Source: CAZMOK01 sp964644135 | Lineage (GTDB): Bacteria; Bacteroidota; Bacteroidia; Bacteroidales; JAGOPY01 | Assembly: GCA_964644135.1 (NCBI GenBank) | Contig: CAZXWD010000157.1 | Coordinates: forward strand, 1-5,746 | DNA length: 5,746 bases | Direction of reading: 5' to 3' | In this document: positions 4,273 to 5,746 of the stretch, one piece after another | How the letters are laid out: each line of letters starts with the position of its first letter | How positions within the stretch are numbered: position 1 is the stretch's first letter | The notes under the pieces: generated by a model | Told to the model about the DNA's origin: nothing | What the model saw: the letters and a program-made list of their open reading frames with translations, nothing else | Databases searched by the model: none | Made by a program: the position numbers and the translations under genes

Positions 4273-5746
4273 ATGGAAAGAGAAGTGCTCAGCAACAACC
4301 GGAAAGCCCTCAGGATCAATATGAACCCTAACATCTTCGGTACGTTTGCCGAGATCGGGGGCGGACAGGAGGTAGCCCGGCATTTTTTCCAGGCAGGGGG
4401 CGCTTCGGGAACGGTTGCCAAGACGATATCAGCCTATGATAAATCGTTCAGTGATGCCCTGTACAATAATTTCAGGACAGGCAGGTATGTTTCGGAGGGC
4501 CGGCTGAGTAAAATGCTGAAAGCCGAGTACAACGAACTGATCAACATCCTGGGTGAGAAAAGGGGAAAGACTACGCGTTTCTTTTCCTTCGCCAATACCG
4601 TGGAAACGCTCAACTACCAGAAAACAAACCAGGGCCAGGGCTGGCTTGGTGTGAGGTTCCAGCTCCAGCCCGAAAAAGAGCCCAATGAGATCTACATCCA
4701 TGTAAACCTGCTTGAGAATGATTCACTTCTCCAGCAAAGGACACTGGGCATTCTTGGCGTCAACCTGATCTTTGCCTGTTACTTCTATTATGAAACCCCG
4801 AACCAGTTTATCCAGTCGTTGCTCGACAACCTGTCGCTCGGCCATTTTGAGGTGACCATGATAAAGATGCACGGTCCTGACCTGAAGTATGTAGACAACA
4901 GGCTGCTCGGTGTACAGCTTGTCAAGAACAGGATGACAAGGGCGATCATGTTCGACAGGGAAGGCAATGTGATGACCCCGTCTGATATGCTGTACAAGAA
5001 AAATGTACTGGCCTTCAGGGGAAGCTTCAGGCCTATTACCTACGTAACACTGGACATGCTGAAATCGAGCTTCAGGATATTTAAGAGGGATGAGGATTAT
5101 GACAAGTACAATACGATATCGCTCTGCGAAATGACCCTGAACAACCTCCTGCACCAGGGTGACCTCGATGCAAGGGATTTCCTCGACAGGGTGGATATCC
5201 TGAACGGTATGGGGCAGAACGTGATGGTTTCTAATTTCAGGGAGTACTACAGGCTTGTGGATTATTTTTCGCGTTTCAAGATCATCAATCTGAGGATCGT
5301 GATCGGGATCCCGACCTTTATCAATGTACTGGAGAAGAAGTATTACAGTTCATTGCGGGGAGGCATACTGGAGGCGCTGGGCAAACTGTTTGTGGATAAC
5401 ATGAAACTGTACGTCTACCCCACCGTTTCATCCGTTTCCATTGATGATCATAAAAAAGGTGAGGATCTCATAACTTCCGAAAACCTTCCGCTGAACGAAG
5501 ACCTGAAAGACCTGTACAACTACCTGAAGAAAAACCGGAAAATAATCGACATAGGAGACGTGCAGAGGGACAAACTGTACATCAATTCAGGGAACGTTTT
5601 GAATTTGATAAAAAATAATGAGCCGGGCTGGGAGAAGATGGTACCGAGATATATTGAGGAACAGATAAAAAAGAAGAAACTTTTTGGCTATAAAGGCGAT
5701 GGCAGGCTTTTCAGGGAGACAGAGGAGTTTAAGGAGAGCTGTAAGG
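4273..5746 (+). CDS. Conserved protein of unknown function, 3' end beyond window
   Basis: An open frame of at least 491 codons that leaves the window without a stop. The ATG at 4273 is the first possible start because an in-frame TGA lies at 4255-4257. A second Met at residue 17 (MNPNIFGTF) is an alternative. The protein begins with FAEIGGGQEVARHFFQAGGASGT (25-47), then AKTISAYDKSFSDALY (49-64), a mixed domain with GWLGVRFQLQP (123-133) and LGILGVNLIFACYFYY (158-173), LLDNLSLGHFEV (183-194), VDNRLLGVQLVKN (207-219) and LAFRGSFRPITYVTLDML (246-263). The tail is rich in Lys and Glu. There is no signal peptide, no convincing membrane helix and no beta-barrel pattern, so it is probably cytoplasmic. 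I recall full-length relatives in Bacteroidota and other phyla, sometimes auto-labelled TonB-dependent receptor or nicotinate-nucleotide adenylyltransferase. Neither label fits: no receptor signal or plug, and no HxGH motif. Function not assigned. Confidence 0.85.
   Translation, partial: MEREVLSNNRKALRINMNPNIFGTFAEIGGGQEVARHFFQAGGASGTVAKTISAYDKSFSDALYNNFRTGRYVSEGRLSKMLKAEYNELINILGEKRGKTTRFFSFANTVETLNYQKTNQGQGWLGVRFQLQPEKEPNEIYIHVNLLENDSLLQQRTLGILGVNLIFACYFYYETPNQFIQSLLDNLSLGHFEVTMIKMHGPDLKYVDNRLLGVQLVKNRMTRAIMFDREGNVMTPSDMLYKKNVLAFRGSFRPITYVTLDMLKSSFRIFKRDEDYDKYNTISLCEMTLNNLLHQGDLDARDFLDRVDILNGMGQNVMVSNFREYYRLVDYFSRFKIINLRIVIGIPTFINVLEKKYYSSLRGGILEALGKLFVDNMKLYVYPTVSSVSIDDHKKGEDLITSENLPLNEDLKDLYNYLKKNRKIIDIGDVQRDKLYINSGNVLNLIKNNEPGWEKMVPRYIEEQIKKKKLFGYKGDGRLFRETEEFKESCK

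Noticed and set aside
4024..5154. Several minus-strand frames opposite the last gene
   Set aside because: The + strand frame is open for over 490 codons with conserved-looking motifs and a promoter. The minus frames are short, overlapping shadows, one of which also starts in repeat DNA.

Overview
The window looks like a scaffold piece from a draft or metagenome-derived genome of the phylum Bacteroidota, probably a Bacteroidales-type anaerobe. Two things point there. Three gene starts are preceded by the Bacteroidota-type -7 promoter element TAnnTTTG instead of clear Shine-Dalgarno sites, and arginine is very often encoded by AGG/AGA. Two runs of exactly 100 N (2172-2271 and 3893-3992) are scaffolding placeholders. 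No RNA gene, CRISPR array, transposase, phage gene or defence system is visible.

Layout: 1-225 is non-coding and made of short tandem and dispersed repeats. 226-933 (-) encodes a short-chain dehydrogenase/reductase. A 196-bp AT-rich divergent spacer follows, with a strong promoter for 1130-2171 (+), an arginine deiminase whose 3' end is lost in the first N gap. After the gap come a + strand terminator and, convergent with the deiminase, a 12-TM major facilitator transporter (2366-3517, -). About 755 bp between the transporter start and the next gene hold heptamer repeats, nonamer repeats, a dispersed repeat core that also occurs inverted near the left end, a long GC-rich hairpin, the second N gap and a palindromic element. 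The last gene (4273 to the end, +) encodes a conserved protein of unknown function and runs off the window.

The genes do not form an operon: the order is -, +, -, +, and each has its own spacer. Arginine deiminase (arginine to citrulline plus ammonia) is the only enzyme with a clear pathway role, and its usual partners arcB, arcC and arcD are absent here. The transporter next to it belongs to a drug/metabolite MFS type and is not an arginine/ornithine antiporter, so no functional link should be assumed.

The most notable signals are in the intergenic DNA. Nearly every spacer carries a tandem repeat with a 7-bp or 9-bp period, using different unit sequences, and a ~60-bp core is shared in inverted orientation between the two longest spacers. 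The second N gap is flanked by an exact 55-bp duplication that ends at the Ns on both sides. It is best explained as an unmerged k-mer overlap between contigs and not as biology.
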